64,000 nt of DNA from VFJQ01 sp044226525 (GTDB lineage: Bacteria; Verrucomicrobiota; Verrucomicrobiia; Chthoniobacterales; Chthoniobacteraceae). The translations under genes were made by a program, and so were the position numbers. A model generated the notes under the pieces. The model saw nothing but the letters and a program-made list of their open reading frames with translations, had not been told where the DNA came from and did no database searches. Shown here piece after piece: positions 9,263 to 17,124 of the stretch. The stretch lies in contig JBGAGV010000017.1 of assembly GCA_044226525.1 (NCBI GenBank), positions 62,001-126,000 on the forward strand, given 5' to 3'. Position 1 is the first letter of the stretch. Every line of letters begins with the position of its first letter.

Positions 9263-9336
9263 CTGTGATTTACCAAATTGCCCCAGAGAAAGACCTTCGC
9301 CCCTTGGGGGCGCCATTCACAATTTTCTCACGCTGA
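9259..9336 (+). CDS. Possible 25-aa remnant of a third gene (ATGA overlap)
   Basis: An ATG at 9259 overlaps the TGA of the preceding gene in the ATGA arrangement typical of translational coupling. The frame starts MTVIYQIAPEKDL and ends at TGA 9334-9336 after 25 codons. It may be the beginning of a lost third gene cut off where the low-GC unit meets the radical SAM gene, or it may be chance. No family can be assigned to so short a peptide. Confidence 0.25.
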   Translation: MTVIYQIAPEKDLRPLGAPFTIFSR

Positions 9337-10436
9337 ACGCCGTTTCTCAATCGAAGGGGTCGCCCGAACTTCCTCGCGCGCGCGGGGCTGGCGAAAATGT
9401 CGCCAATCGCTTCGAGTCGCTGCACGTCACGCTCGATGAACCGCTCGTCGATGACGACGGCAACCTGATCGAGCCGCGCACGGTGTTCTACCGCGACGAC
9501 TCGCAGTCGATCATCGCCTGCAACGATTCGCCGGATATTCCGTTTCGCGCCGGGTGCTCGCCTTATCGCGGGTGCGAACACGGCTGCGCTTACTGCTTCG
9601 CGCGGCCCTATCACGAATATCTCGGGTTCAGTGCCGGGCTGGATTTCGAAACGAAGATCATGGTGAAGCCCCGAGCGGCGGAACTGTTGCGCGCGGCTTT
9701 GTCGAAGAAAAGCTGGCAGCCGCAGCCCGTCACGATGAGCGCGATCACCGACGCGTATCAGCCGATCGAACGCCGGCTCGGGCTCACGCGCCAATGCCTC
9801 GAAGTCTTCGCGGAGTTTCGCAATCCGGTGGCGCTCATCACGAAAAACCATCTCATCACTCGCGACATCGACGTGATGCGAGAACTGGTGAAACACCGGG
9901 CGATCAGCGCGTGTGTCTCGCTCACCACGCTGGACGTGGAGTTGAGCAAAGTGCTCGAGCCGCGCGCCAGCCGGCCTTCCCGGCGGCTCGATGCCATCGC
10001 GCAACTCACCGCCGCCGGTGTTCCCGTGCGCGTCCTCACCGCGCCGCTCATTCCGGGCCTCACCGATCACGAAATCCCCGCTCTGTTGAAAGCCGCCGCG
10101 GAAGCCGGCGCGATCGGCGCCGGTTACACCATCGTGCGCCTGCCCCACGCGGTCGCGCCGATCTTTGAGCAATGGCTGGAGCGCCATGTGCCGGGGCAGA
10201 AAGACAAGATCCTGGGCCGTATCCGCGAACTGCGCGGAGGCAAACTCTACGACTCCAAGTGGGGCGAACGCATGAGCGGCGAAGGCCCGCTCGCGGAGCA
10301 GATTCGCACCCTCTTCGAAGTGTCCCGCCGTCGCGCGGGCCTCGACAGCCGCCGCCGTCTCGCCGTCGAGCAAATCACCGATGAACTGAGCACCGCCGCG
10401 TTCCGCGTGCCGACCGCGCAGATGGATCTTTTCTAA
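9333..10436 (+). CDS. PA0069-family radical SAM protein; start codon uncertain
   Basis: The core has YRGCEHGCAYCFARP, giving the CxxxCxxC triad that binds the SAM-cleaving 4Fe-4S cluster, followed by a TIM-barrel half with TMSAITDAYQPIE. This matches the PA0069/spore-photoproduct-lyase-like family of unknown substrate. The family N-terminus (GRGA..NRFE..) is encoded here upstream of the first conventional start, GTG 9483, at about 9381-9420. The only start-like codon that retains it is CTG at 9333, giving LNAVSQSKG; no in-frame ATG, GTG or TTG is seen between 9258 and 9480. The start may have been altered by the insertion of the upstream unit. Confidence 0.85.
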   Translation: MNAVSQSKGSPELPRARGAGENVANRFESLHVTLDEPLVDDDGNLIEPRTVFYRDDSQSIIACNDSPDIPFRAGCSPYRGCEHGCAYCFARPYHEYLGFSAGLDFETKIMVKPRAAELLRAALSKKSWQPQPVTMSAITDAYQPIERRLGLTRQCLEVFAEFRNPVALITKNHLITRDIDVMRELVKHRAISACVSLTTLDVELSKVLEPRASRPSRRLDAIAQLTAAGVPVRVLTAPLIPGLTDHEIPALLKAAAEAGAIGAGYTIVRLPHAVAPIFEQWLERHVPGQKDKILGRIRELRGGKLYDSKWGERMSGEGPLAEQIRTLFEVSRRRAGLDSRRRLAVEQITDELSTAAFRVPTAQMDLF

Positions 10437-10537
10437 AGCGGGCCAGATCGGGCGCACGATGGCGGCATCAGGGGGCAGCCGGGTTGTCACTGCCTTGATC
10501 AGGGTAAAAGAAACGAGGGCAACTTTCATCCTGGCTT

Positions 10538-10786
10538 ATGCACCTCGAAGAACTCGACCTCGCCATTCCCGACATGGACACCGCCATTGCCGAAGAGCGT
10601 GTGAAAGACACGCTCGGGCGCTTGCGCGGAATTGAATCCGTCCGCCTGATCGAACGCGGCGCGTGGGTGCGCCATGATGGCGACCAGATCACCGGCGAAC
10701 AAATCTGCCTCGCCATTCGTCAATCCGGCTACCGTCCCAGCATCTTTCAGGACAGCAACGGTCGAACCGGCAAGTCATCGCAGTAG
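10538..10786 (+). CDS. HMA-fold (heavy-metal-associated-like) small protein without CxxC
   Basis: The 82-aa product has the pattern of a heavy-metal-associated ferredoxin-like domain: a first strand with IPDMDTA in place of the GMxCxxC loop, a helix (EERVKDTLGRLRGIESVRL), and a C-terminal ITGEQICLAIRQSGYRPS matching the usual AIxxAGY end. Both metal-binding cysteines are absent (Asp and Ala-type residues instead), so copper binding by the classical motif is not expected. It stands about 100 bases after the radical SAM gene on the same strand. Confidence 0.65.
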   Translation: MHLEELDLAIPDMDTAIAEERVKDTLGRLRGIESVRLIERGAWVRHDGDQITGEQICLAIRQSGYRPSIFQDSNGRTGKSSQ

Positions 10787-10828
10787 CAACATGGAGCGCG
10801 GGCGTCCTGCGCTCCGCGCCCGGCGTCG

Positions 10829-12295
10829 CTACTTCTTCGCCGCCGGAGTCGGCGCGCGGCTGACTTCATTATTCTCCAGCTTCACCTCCGCCCGGCATTC
10901 CTCGGCGACCTTGAACGCTTCGCCGCGAGCCTGAATGCGGTTGTCGCTGAAGCGCACATCTTTCACCACCCCGGAGATGCTCACCGCCGTGCGGCAATGT
11001 TTCATCGTGAGTTGCCGGATACGCACCCCGTCGATCAGCGCCGTGCGGTAGTCCCTGGTGCGGCGCGCGATTTCCATCCCCACCAAAAGCGGCTCTTCCT
11101 CCGTGCCGCTGATGATCCCGCCGGTGTAAGTCAGGTCCGTGGAAGAAATATTCACCGGACAGAGCGACACCAAGCCGTTCACCTGATTTCCCCGCCCTTC
11201 GAGCACCACCCCCCCTTTGCCTGAGCAGAAATCGCCCGTCGATGAACCATAGTCCCCCCGCAGCGTGAGGTTGGCCGGATTGTCGTGGCAGATATTTCCC
11301 GAAAGCATGATGCCGGTCTGGAACGCATTCACCCCGATGCCGAGCCGCGCGTTCCGGGCGCAGATATTCCCCTGCACCACACAGCGGTGATTCCCCGTGT
11401 AGAGAATGATCCCGTCCTCGAATTCCGAGTCGAGACATTGATTGCCAAGTAGCTGGCAATCCTCGCTGAGCCGCAGCACCACGTTCTTGTCGTGCGCCCG
11501 CTGGCTCGTGACACCACGGAGGACCGAATGCCGCACGCGGTAAAAGCTGATGTTGTGCAAAATGCAGTCGCGCACGGTAATCCCCTCGATCTGCACGTAA
11601 CCGACGGGCTCTGGATCGCTATCCACACTGATCCCGCACCCCGCGCGTGTGTCTTCCCCGCGCCCCTTGGCGGGCGTCATGTCCGCCGGCGCAAAGTCGA
11701 ACTGGTTCGCGCGGTTCCCATCGACCACGCCCGTTCCATGGATGCGCCCCCCCGGCTGCGTGATGAGAAACGCCGACGGCTGGGTCCCAAGCCGCGGGCG
11801 ATTCGCCACGGCGTAGGCGCGCCGCAATGGCCGCTCGAAGGTGATCGTATTCCCCTCGATCTTCGCGATCCGCCCACAATCGCCCCCTTCCCGCCGCACC
11901 TTGTTTTTCCCGCCTCCCTGGATCTTCAAATCCTCCGCGCCCAGCGTCACCCATTGCCCCGGATAATACCCCGACGCATCCGCCACCGTCACCGCGGCCT
12001 GCCCCGCCGCTGCATCCGCCGTGAGCGGCTGGATATTCGAATCCGCCACCCGCACCGTCCCGATCAGTTCGATCACCTGATTCGCCTTGGGCTGGAGCGC
12101 ATTGGTAATCCGAAACGTCCCCTCCGGAATCGTCACGTTCTTCCCGCTATCCAGCGCCGCCTGCATCGCCTTCGTATCATCCGCCACCCCATCCCCCTTC
12201 GCTCCAAACTCCACCACACTCACGGCCCCGTGGGCGAGTTGGCCAAATCGAGCGACGACGACAAGCGAGAGCACAAGGGGTAGGCGGAGGTTCAT
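10829..12295 (-). CDS. Secreted right-handed beta-helix (pectate-lyase-like) protein
   Basis: The 488-aa product starts with a signal peptide (MNLRLPLVLSLVVVARFGQL, cleavage near residue 23) and then VVEFGAKGDGVADDTKAMQAAL, the typical entry of pectate-lyase-3/glycosyl-hydrolase-28 beta-helices. Repeated short strands and Asn-rich turns follow through about residue 470. It probably binds or cleaves a polysaccharide in the periplasm or outside the cell. The frame is open for another 79 codons upstream, but that part consists of a repeat element, so ATG 12295 is chosen. Confidence 0.85.
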   Translation of the reverse strand: MNLRLPLVLSLVVVARFGQLAHGAVSVVEFGAKGDGVADDTKAMQAALDSGKNVTIPEGTFRITNALQPKANQVIELIGTVRVADSNIQPLTADAAAGQAAVTVADASGYYPGQWVTLGAEDLKIQGGGKNKVRREGGDCGRIAKIEGNTITFERPLRRAYAVANRPRLGTQPSAFLITQPGGRIHGTGVVDGNRANQFDFAPADMTPAKGRGEDTRAGCGISVDSDPEPVGYVQIEGITVRDCILHNISFYRVRHSVLRGVTSQRAHDKNVVLRLSEDCQLLGNQCLDSEFEDGIILYTGNHRCVVQGNICARNARLGIGVNAFQTGIMLSGNICHDNPANLTLRGDYGSSTGDFCSGKGGVVLEGRGNQVNGLVSLCPVNISSTDLTYTGGIISGTEEEPLLVGMEIARRTRDYRTALIDGVRIRQLTMKHCRTAVSISGVVKDVRFSDNRIQARGEAFKVAEECRAEVKLENNEVSRAPTPAAKK

Positions 12296-12489
12296 CGCCA
12301 TATAAAAGCGCTCCACGCGCCGAGGCTTTGCCTCCTCATTGCGGAGTGTCCAGAAAACGTGAACCGACGGAAAGGGGCGTTTGTCCGCTTGGGGCTCACG
12401 GGCGAAAAGAAGCGCGGCATGCAAACGTCCGTTTTCTTGCGACTCGATGTTCCGGCGGTAGGCGAGAAGAACAACCGCGCGAGGCTGCT

Positions 12490-12600
12490 TACGCCTCTGC
12501 GACCTCTGCGGCCTTTGCGCCTCTGCGTTCAAATCAATGCGCTCGCTCCGGCCTTGGCGTTACAGAGGCGATCCGGTTTAATCCGGGTTGATTCGGGTGC
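12490..12600 (-). repeat. CGCAGAGG/CTCTGTAA intergenic repeat, copy 1
   Basis: Read on the minus strand, this copy has a run of GGATTA/GGATCG words, then CTCTGTAA, a variable spacer of about 30 bases, then AACGCAGAGGCGCAAAGG followed by CGCAGAGGTCGCAGAGGCG. The same order of blocks recurs at 13500-13640. It is a dispersed non-coding element, not a transposase-bearing one. Confidence 0.7.
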
Positions 12601-12640
12601 GCGAATCCGGCCGGGGAATCCGAGCACCCGGCGGCAAGCG

Positions 12641-12652
12641 GGGCACGTGCCC
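12641..12652. repeat. GGGCACGTGCCC palindrome
   Basis: A perfect 12-base palindrome followed by TACC. On the minus strand it reads GGTAGGGCACGTGCCC, like the GTAGGGC element at 13671-13694. It is probably a small intergenic palindrome family. Confidence 0.5.
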
Positions 12653-12685
12653 TACCGGTTCGAACCCGGCATTTTCTTGCAGGGA

Positions 12686-13451
12686 TCAGGGCGGGGCCGG
12701 GGCCTCGTCCGAAGGCTGAACTGGCGTTGGCGCGGCGGTGGGGATGGGGAGAGACGGAATCTCGACTCCAGCGGTGTCCAAGCTCACGCCGGCGGCGGTC
12801 AGGATCGGGCGGCAGGCGCGCCAGTCGCGCGGGTAGAGGCTGGTGTAGTATTTGATCGAACTCATTCCCGTGTTCGTCGGTCGTCCGACCGCAGCGCACG
12901 AAGCGAAATCGTTGGTAGAAGGTTTCCGATCCGCCAGCGGTGGTGAGGGTGACCAACCAGCGAAAGGCGGGCGGAGGCAGGGTCGCGAGCCGCGCCAGCA
13001 ACGACACGGTGCCATACCCTTTGCGATGAGAAGCGGGATGCACCATGCCGAAGTTGAGAGCGGCGAAGTCGAAGCGGCTATCGCGCTGCACACCCACGCC
13101 GCCGAACACGCGGATCTCCCCGGCCACTTCGCCGACCAGCACCAGATTTCGGCAGCTAAGCAGCCACTTCGCGAAGTGATCGAAATAGCCGTCCGGGAAG
13201 CGACCGGGCTCGTTCAGGCGATAAATTTCGGCACAGGCGTCGAAGTCGCCCTCGGTGAACGGGCGGAACCGGCACCGGGGGAGCGGCCGCTGCGCCGTGA
13301 AGACATCGAAACGGTCCGGGTCGCGGATGAGCCGGTTGAACCGGTTGAACCATCGAAGGAAGGAAAAGCAATCGGAAGTCCGGATACGGGGGATGGTTTT
13401 AGGGCGGAGGAGGGACAACCGGCGCGGGGGCGCTTTGTGCGGCCACGGCAT
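12686..13451 (-). pseudogene. GNAT-family N-acetyltransferase, frameshifted
   Basis: The first part carries a GNAT domain (FRPFTEGDFDACAEIYRLNE onward, then NFGMVHPASHRKGYGTVSLL, where RKGYGT is the acetyl-CoA-binding motif A, and a TFYQRF motif). At about 12850-12865 the natural continuation moves to another frame: after ...HGNEFDQ the sensible sequence is KYYTSLYPRDWRACRPIL..., ending at 12686. Staying in the first frame gives an Arg/Pro-rich tail that does not look like protein. A small indel, real or from sequencing, would explain this. ATG 13451 is tentative because the first 50 codons contain repeat-like DNA. Confidence 0.6.
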
Positions 13452-13640
13452 TACAGAGTAATCCAAGTTAATCCGACCTGATCCGACTTTGCATCCGAGC
13501 CTGTCTTTCCTCCTCTGCGGCCTTCGCGATCTTTGCGCCTCTGCGTTGAAATTGACCGCTCCACCAGCGGTCGCTTTACAGAGGCAATCCGACTTAATCC
13601 AACCTGATCCAAGTTGATCCAAGTTGATCCAAACCTCGAA
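13451..13640 (-). repeat. CGCAGAGG/CTCTGTAA intergenic repeat, copies 2 and 3
   Basis: Two CTCTGTAA blocks lie here on the minus strand, each preceded by tandem GGATCAACTT/GGATTA words (a run of four near 13580-13640, and another near 13455-13500). Between them is AACGCAGAGGCGCAAAG with CGCAGAGG. One block abuts the tentative GNAT start at 13451. The element matches copy 1, about 1 kb away on the other side of the GNAT gene, so the pair flanks it. Confidence 0.7.
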
Positions 13641-13783
13641 GAATCCAAACTGTGAATCTCGTCTTCCATTGGCCGGCGGGGCGCCGGCCCTACAGTTTTT
13701 CGAAGCGACGTTTTCCCCAGAAAATGCAAGGCGCCCCGACCCACTCGGATCGGAGCGCCAAGCAGCCCATGAAAAGTCGTGGC
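13452..13783. other. Intergenic stretch holding repeats
   Basis: No gene is supported in this gap. It is filled by repeat copies 2 and 3, followed by the GC-rich hairpin at 13671-13689. The remaining bases up to the transglutaminase-like gene are unremarkable. Confidence 0.6.
13671..13689. terminator. GC-rich hairpin, possible terminator
   Basis: GGCCGGCG and CGCCGGCC form an 8-base stem with a GGG loop, followed on the plus strand by CTACAGTTTTT. It sits 95 bases past the stop of the minus-strand gene at 13784. It has the form of the GTAGGGC-type intergenic palindrome and may terminate transcription from either side. Confidence 0.4.
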
Positions 13784-14356
13784 TTACCGGCCGGCCACGG
13801 CAGCCTGCGCATTGGCAGCGCTGGCCGTCAGGATGGTGGTCGCGCTGTGGCGAAACGCGTGGCCGGGTTCGTAGCTATAAAGCGGGATGTATTCGTTCTT
13901 GCCGGTGCTCGCGGCGTCGATCGGACGGGAAACGTTCGTCGGATCGAGGATCCACCACTTGCCACCGTCGTTCCACATCACCCAGGCGTGGCTGATCTTG
14001 CTGTTGCTGCGGGCTTTGCCGATGATGTAGCGGACGTTGCGGTCGCCCATCTGGCTGATGAGCCAGAGGCTCTTGGCCTTGCAATCGCCGGTCTTGGTCT
14101 TGGCGGTCTGTTCGGGGGAAGCGGCCAGGTAGGGTTCGGTGAAGCTGTAACGGAAGCCGTAACCGGTCTTGAGAAGCTGTTTGACCTTGCCCATGTCGGC
14201 CTTGCCATTGAGGCCGCTCAGGACGGACTTCACAGGAGCCATATAGGGCTCGTAGGGGGTGCTGGAGGCGGGAGTGCCGAGGTCGAAAGCACCGAAGGCT
14301 TTCGTCGCGAGGACCGCTACTGCGGCCAAGGCTTTGAAGAGGTTCTTTGTATTCAT
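13784..14356 (-). CDS. Secreted transglutaminase-like cysteine peptidase-fold protein
   Basis: The 190-aa product has a signal peptide (about 1-23, ending KAFGA). It then has a compact transglutaminase-like core: Cys92 in GDCKAKSLWL, His123 in ISHAWVMW and Asp138 in WWILDPTN form the expected Cys-His-Asp triad. Such exported proteins act as proteases, amidases or crosslinkers of cell-envelope substrates. ATG 14356 is chosen because it begins the signal peptide; the frame is open 23 codons further. A 16-base palindrome lies 33 bases upstream. Confidence 0.82.
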   Translation of the reverse strand: MNTKNLFKALAAVAVLATKAFGAFDLGTPASSTPYEPYMAPVKSVLSGLNGKADMGKVKQLLKTGYGFRYSFTEPYLAASPEQTAKTKTGDCKAKSLWLISQMGDRNVRYIIGKARSNSKISHAWVMWNDGGKWWILDPTNVSRPIDAASTGKNEYIPLYSYEPGHAFRHSATTILTASAANAQAAVAGR

Positions 14357-14389
14357 GGGCTTTTTTAGAATTACAAGAACCAATAAAGC

Positions 14390-14405
14390 TATTGGCGTGC
14401 CAATA
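14390..14405. promoter_or_regulatory. Palindrome upstream of the transglutaminase-like gene
   Basis: TATTGGCGTGCCAATA has perfect 7-base arms (TATTGGC/GCCAATA) around GT. A further CCAATA half-site is at 14380-14385. It begins 33 bases upstream of the start at 14356 and is a plausible dimeric regulator site. Confidence 0.4.
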
Positions 14406-14653
14406 ATCTCCGTAGCTGAAAGCAACGCGTGCGGAAAAGTTTGGGCCGCACTGCCGAAAATGAGGTTTTACTCTGTTGGAGGCCTCCCCTACCCCTGCCA
14501 CCGCCGCGAAAAACGATCTTCAATAATGAGATTTTCGCAGTTCTGAAACGCGAATGCGCATCATCAACGTAGGGCCCGGAAATGCCTCCACCGGGACTCG
14601 ATTGGTTCCTTCCTGTAGGCTGTGGAAAGAGACCCGGCTCAGAAAGGTGGCGG

Positions 14654-14679
14654 CCTTCGGCTGATTGATCAGCGGAAGG
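14654..14679. promoter_or_regulatory. 26-base near-perfect palindrome
   Basis: Two 12-base arms (starting CCTTCGGCTGAT, ending ATCAGCGGAAGG) with one mismatch surround TG. It lies about 190 bases before the GAF-HlyD start. It could be an operator or an RNA hairpin; the CTTCGG core is also common in small intergenic palindromes. Confidence 0.35.
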
Positions 14680-14872
14680 TTCGTCATCACCCCGCCAACC
14701 GACTGGCACCATTCCGCCGGGCGGTCAGTGACACCCGTGGCGGGAATTTGATAAAATATTCAACCAGCTCCCGCTTCTCTGTATCCTCTCTGAACGCATG
14801 ATCCCCCTCGTGTCACTCGGCCTCCACCGATCTTGCAATCGTCCGGCGTGCCCCTAGGTTGCCCGTCCTCGC

Positions 14873-16939
14873 ATGTCCCAAGAGCAACAAGCCATCGAAG
14901 CCGCGCGCCAGCGCATCCAGCAGCTCGTGGAAGAGATCGCCGTGCTCTCCAAGCGGGATCTGCCCACGGAACAATACCTCACCGAGTTCCTCGGCCGCGT
15001 GGTGAAAGCGACCGATGCTCGCGGTGGGGCTGTGTGGCTCGTCGGGCAGCGGTCGGCAGAGGGCAAAGCCGAATTCCAGCTCGCCGCCCAGGTCGAGTTC
15101 GAGTCGTCCGGTTTCCAAAACGATGAAGTCCAGCGCGCGCTGATCCTGCGCGCCCTCGGCGAGAGCGTGAATGGGAAGAAAGCGGTGGCCATGCAGCCGA
15201 TGCAGCGGCAGCCGGACCCGACTTCGCAGGAAGCGCAGCTCGCCCAGCTCCGGGGTGAGGCTCAGCCGCAGGGTCCGCAAAACAAGACCCCCTTCCCTTT
15301 CCTCTACATCCCGCTGCCACTGAAGGAGCAGGTGCTCGGCGTGCTGCAGGTGTGGCTCCAGCCTTACGTCACCACGGAAAACTACCGCGAGTTTGCCACC
15401 TTCCTCGGCCAGCTCGCGAGTTATGTGGAGCAGCACTTTCAATCCCGTCGCCTCGGCACCCTCGTGGTCGAAGCGCAGCGGCTCCAGCATCTGCTCAAAT
15501 ACGCGGGCGATCTCGCCGGTTCACTCGACCCCATCGAAGTGGCCCGGCTCGCGGCAAACTACGGCCGCGACCTCATCGGCTGCGAACGCTGCTCGGTGCT
15601 CTGGCTCGATGGCCATACGTGGCAGGTCCTTTCCATCTCAGGCCAGGAAGTCGTCGAAAAGAAGAGCTCCATGGTCAAAGCGCTCGCCGCGTTTGTCGGC
15701 GCGCACGTGAAGCCGGAGACCATCACGCTCTCGAAAAAAGCGCTCCTCGCCGACCACGCCAGCGATGGAGTCGAAGGAGCGGCGCCCACGCCTTCGCGCA
15801 GCGGCACCGACGAGATCGACCTCGCTTACTTCGACGTCTCGCACGTCAACAGCGGCGCCATCGCTCCGCTGCTCGACGACGACAAACAGATTGTCGGTGC
15901 TTACTTCGCCGAGAGCACCACGGACGGATTCTTCGATGCGGCGGAAGGGGCGAAGGAATTACCGGTGGCTCGCCGCGTCACCGAATGGCTCGCCGCTCAC
16001 AGCGGCAAGCAGCTCCAGGCAGCGCAGGATTACCACTCGCTGCCGTTCCTCTTCGCCACCAAACGTCTCCGCGCGACGCGTGTCGCACTCACCGGCAACA
16101 AACGCCGCCGCACCCTTCTGCGCCTGGCCATGTTCGGCATCCCGCTCCTCCTCATCCTCGCTTATCCCAAGCAGGACATGGTGGAGGGAAATTGCGCCCT
16201 CATGCCGAAGCGGCACAATTCCATCGTGTCGGAAGTGCCCGGACGCGTGGAAAAAGTAATGGTGCAGGAGGGTTCCCTGGTCAAAGCCGGCGACCCCGTG
16301 GCGGTGCTGGATATGCGCCGCTTCGAGACCGAACTCGACGGCGTGCGCAAGGACATCGCGCGGCTCGATGCCGAAGCCGAGCGTTATCGTGCCGCGGGCG
16401 ATGAAGCCGGCGCGCAGGTCAACAGCCTCCAGGCCGCCTCCGCGCGCGAAAACGCCAAGCGTCTTGAAGCCGATATCGCTTCCGGCACGCTCCGCAGCCC
16501 GATCGATGGCGTGATCCTCACGAAGGACGTGGAGAAACACGCCGGGGAATTCATCCAGACCGGCACCGCGCTCGCCGAAGTCGCCGCACTCGACGCCTGG
16601 CACTTGAAGATGGATGTGAACCAGAACGACCTCGGCCATCTCGAGAAAAAACTCGAAGGACACGAACTCCCGGTGAGTTACATCCTCTACAGCCAGACCG
16701 CGCATACGCTCAGCTCGAAGCTTACCAACCCGCGCCAGATCAGCGCCGCTGCGGAAGCGCGCGAAACCGAGCACGTTTTCGTCGTCACCCTCGACGACAT
16801 CCAGATCCCGCCCGACCTGCGCGATTCCATGCGCCCCGGCCTCACCGGCAAAGCCAAGATCGATCTCGGCCGCAAACCGCTCGGCTGGCTCTGGGTTCGC
16901 CGCGTGTGGGACTGGGTGCAGTTGCGCATGTTGCGATAG
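14873..16939 (+). CDS. GAF-domain / HlyD-type membrane fusion hybrid
   Basis: The 688-aa product has two GAF-like domains in its cytoplasmic N-terminal part (about 30-195 and 205-395), one membrane helix (about 414-433, LRLAMFGIPLLLILAYP), then a periplasmic HlyD adaptor: biotinyl-lipoyl half RHNSIVSEVPGRVEKVMVQE near 448-467, a short helical hairpin, the second lipoyl half LRSPIDGVILTKDVEKHAGE, and a beta-barrel. This joins small-molecule sensing inside to an export adaptor outside. Related PVC proteins often pair with an M50-type or ABC exporter, but no such partner follows here. Confidence 0.85.
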   Translation: MSQEQQAIEAARQRIQQLVEEIAVLSKRDLPTEQYLTEFLGRVVKATDARGGAVWLVGQRSAEGKAEFQLAAQVEFESSGFQNDEVQRALILRALGESVNGKKAVAMQPMQRQPDPTSQEAQLAQLRGEAQPQGPQNKTPFPFLYIPLPLKEQVLGVLQVWLQPYVTTENYREFATFLGQLASYVEQHFQSRRLGTLVVEAQRLQHLLKYAGDLAGSLDPIEVARLAANYGRDLIGCERCSVLWLDGHTWQVLSISGQEVVEKKSSMVKALAAFVGAHVKPETITLSKKALLADHASDGVEGAAPTPSRSGTDEIDLAYFDVSHVNSGAIAPLLDDDKQIVGAYFAESTTDGFFDAAEGAKELPVARRVTEWLAAHSGKQLQAAQDYHSLPFLFATKRLRATRVALTGNKRRRTLLRLAMFGIPLLLILAYPKQDMVEGNCALMPKRHNSIVSEVPGRVEKVMVQEGSLVKAGDPVAVLDMRRFETELDGVRKDIARLDAEAERYRAAGDEAGAQVNSLQAASARENAKRLEADIASGTLRSPIDGVILTKDVEKHAGEFIQTGTALAEVAALDAWHLKMDVNQNDLGHLEKKLEGHELPVSYILYSQTAHTLSSKLTNPRQISAAAEARETEHVFVVTLDDIQIPPDLRDSMRPGLTGKAKIDLGRKPLGWLWVRRVWDWVQLRMLR

Positions 16940-17048
16940 TCGGGACTCCCGCCGGAGAAGTCCGTCCGCGGGCTCAGCTTTTGGCCCTTTCTTGAAGGGG
17001 TGACCGGGTGACCGGGTGACAAGGTAACTGAACGTGTCCGTGCAATGG

Positions 17049-17088
17049 TCACCCCCTCACCCCCTCACCCCCTCACCCCCTCACCCCC
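17049..17088 (+). repeat. Tandem repeat, 5 x TCACCCCC
   Basis: Five perfect copies of the 8-base unit TCACCCCC, with a partial sixth to 17093. About 50 bases before it, at 16997-17025, is a short GTGACCGG tandem of roughly complementary sense. No gene spans the tract. It is too short and spacer-free to be a CRISPR array and may vary in copy number. Confidence 0.8.
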
Positions 17089-17124
17089 TCACCTTTCACC
17101 CTCTCACGCAGGCCACCGCCGACC

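Larger units (their letters stand above)
12296..12685. other. Intergenic stretch holding repeats
   Basis: This gap between the beta-helix gene and the broken GNAT gene has no convincing gene. It contains one copy of the CGCAGAGG-type element (about 12490-12600) and the 12-base palindrome GGGCACGTGCCC at 12641-12652. The open frames that cross it read through repeats. Confidence 0.6.
14357..14872. other. 516-base divergent intergenic region
   Basis: No convincing gene is seen. It separates the divergent transglutaminase-like and GAF-HlyD genes and holds two palindromes (14390-14405 and 14654-14679) and an AT-richer patch near 14750-14765 that could form part of a promoter. Confidence 0.5.

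Noticed and set aside
12655..12671. T-arm-like string CCGGTTCGAACCCGG suggesting a tRNA
   Set aside because: The flanking bases do not form an acceptor stem, anticodon arm or D arm; the surrounding DNA is palindromic repeat.
17049..17093. Tandem TCACCCCC units as a CRISPR array
   Set aside because: The unit is 8 bases with no spacers, and no cas gene is present.
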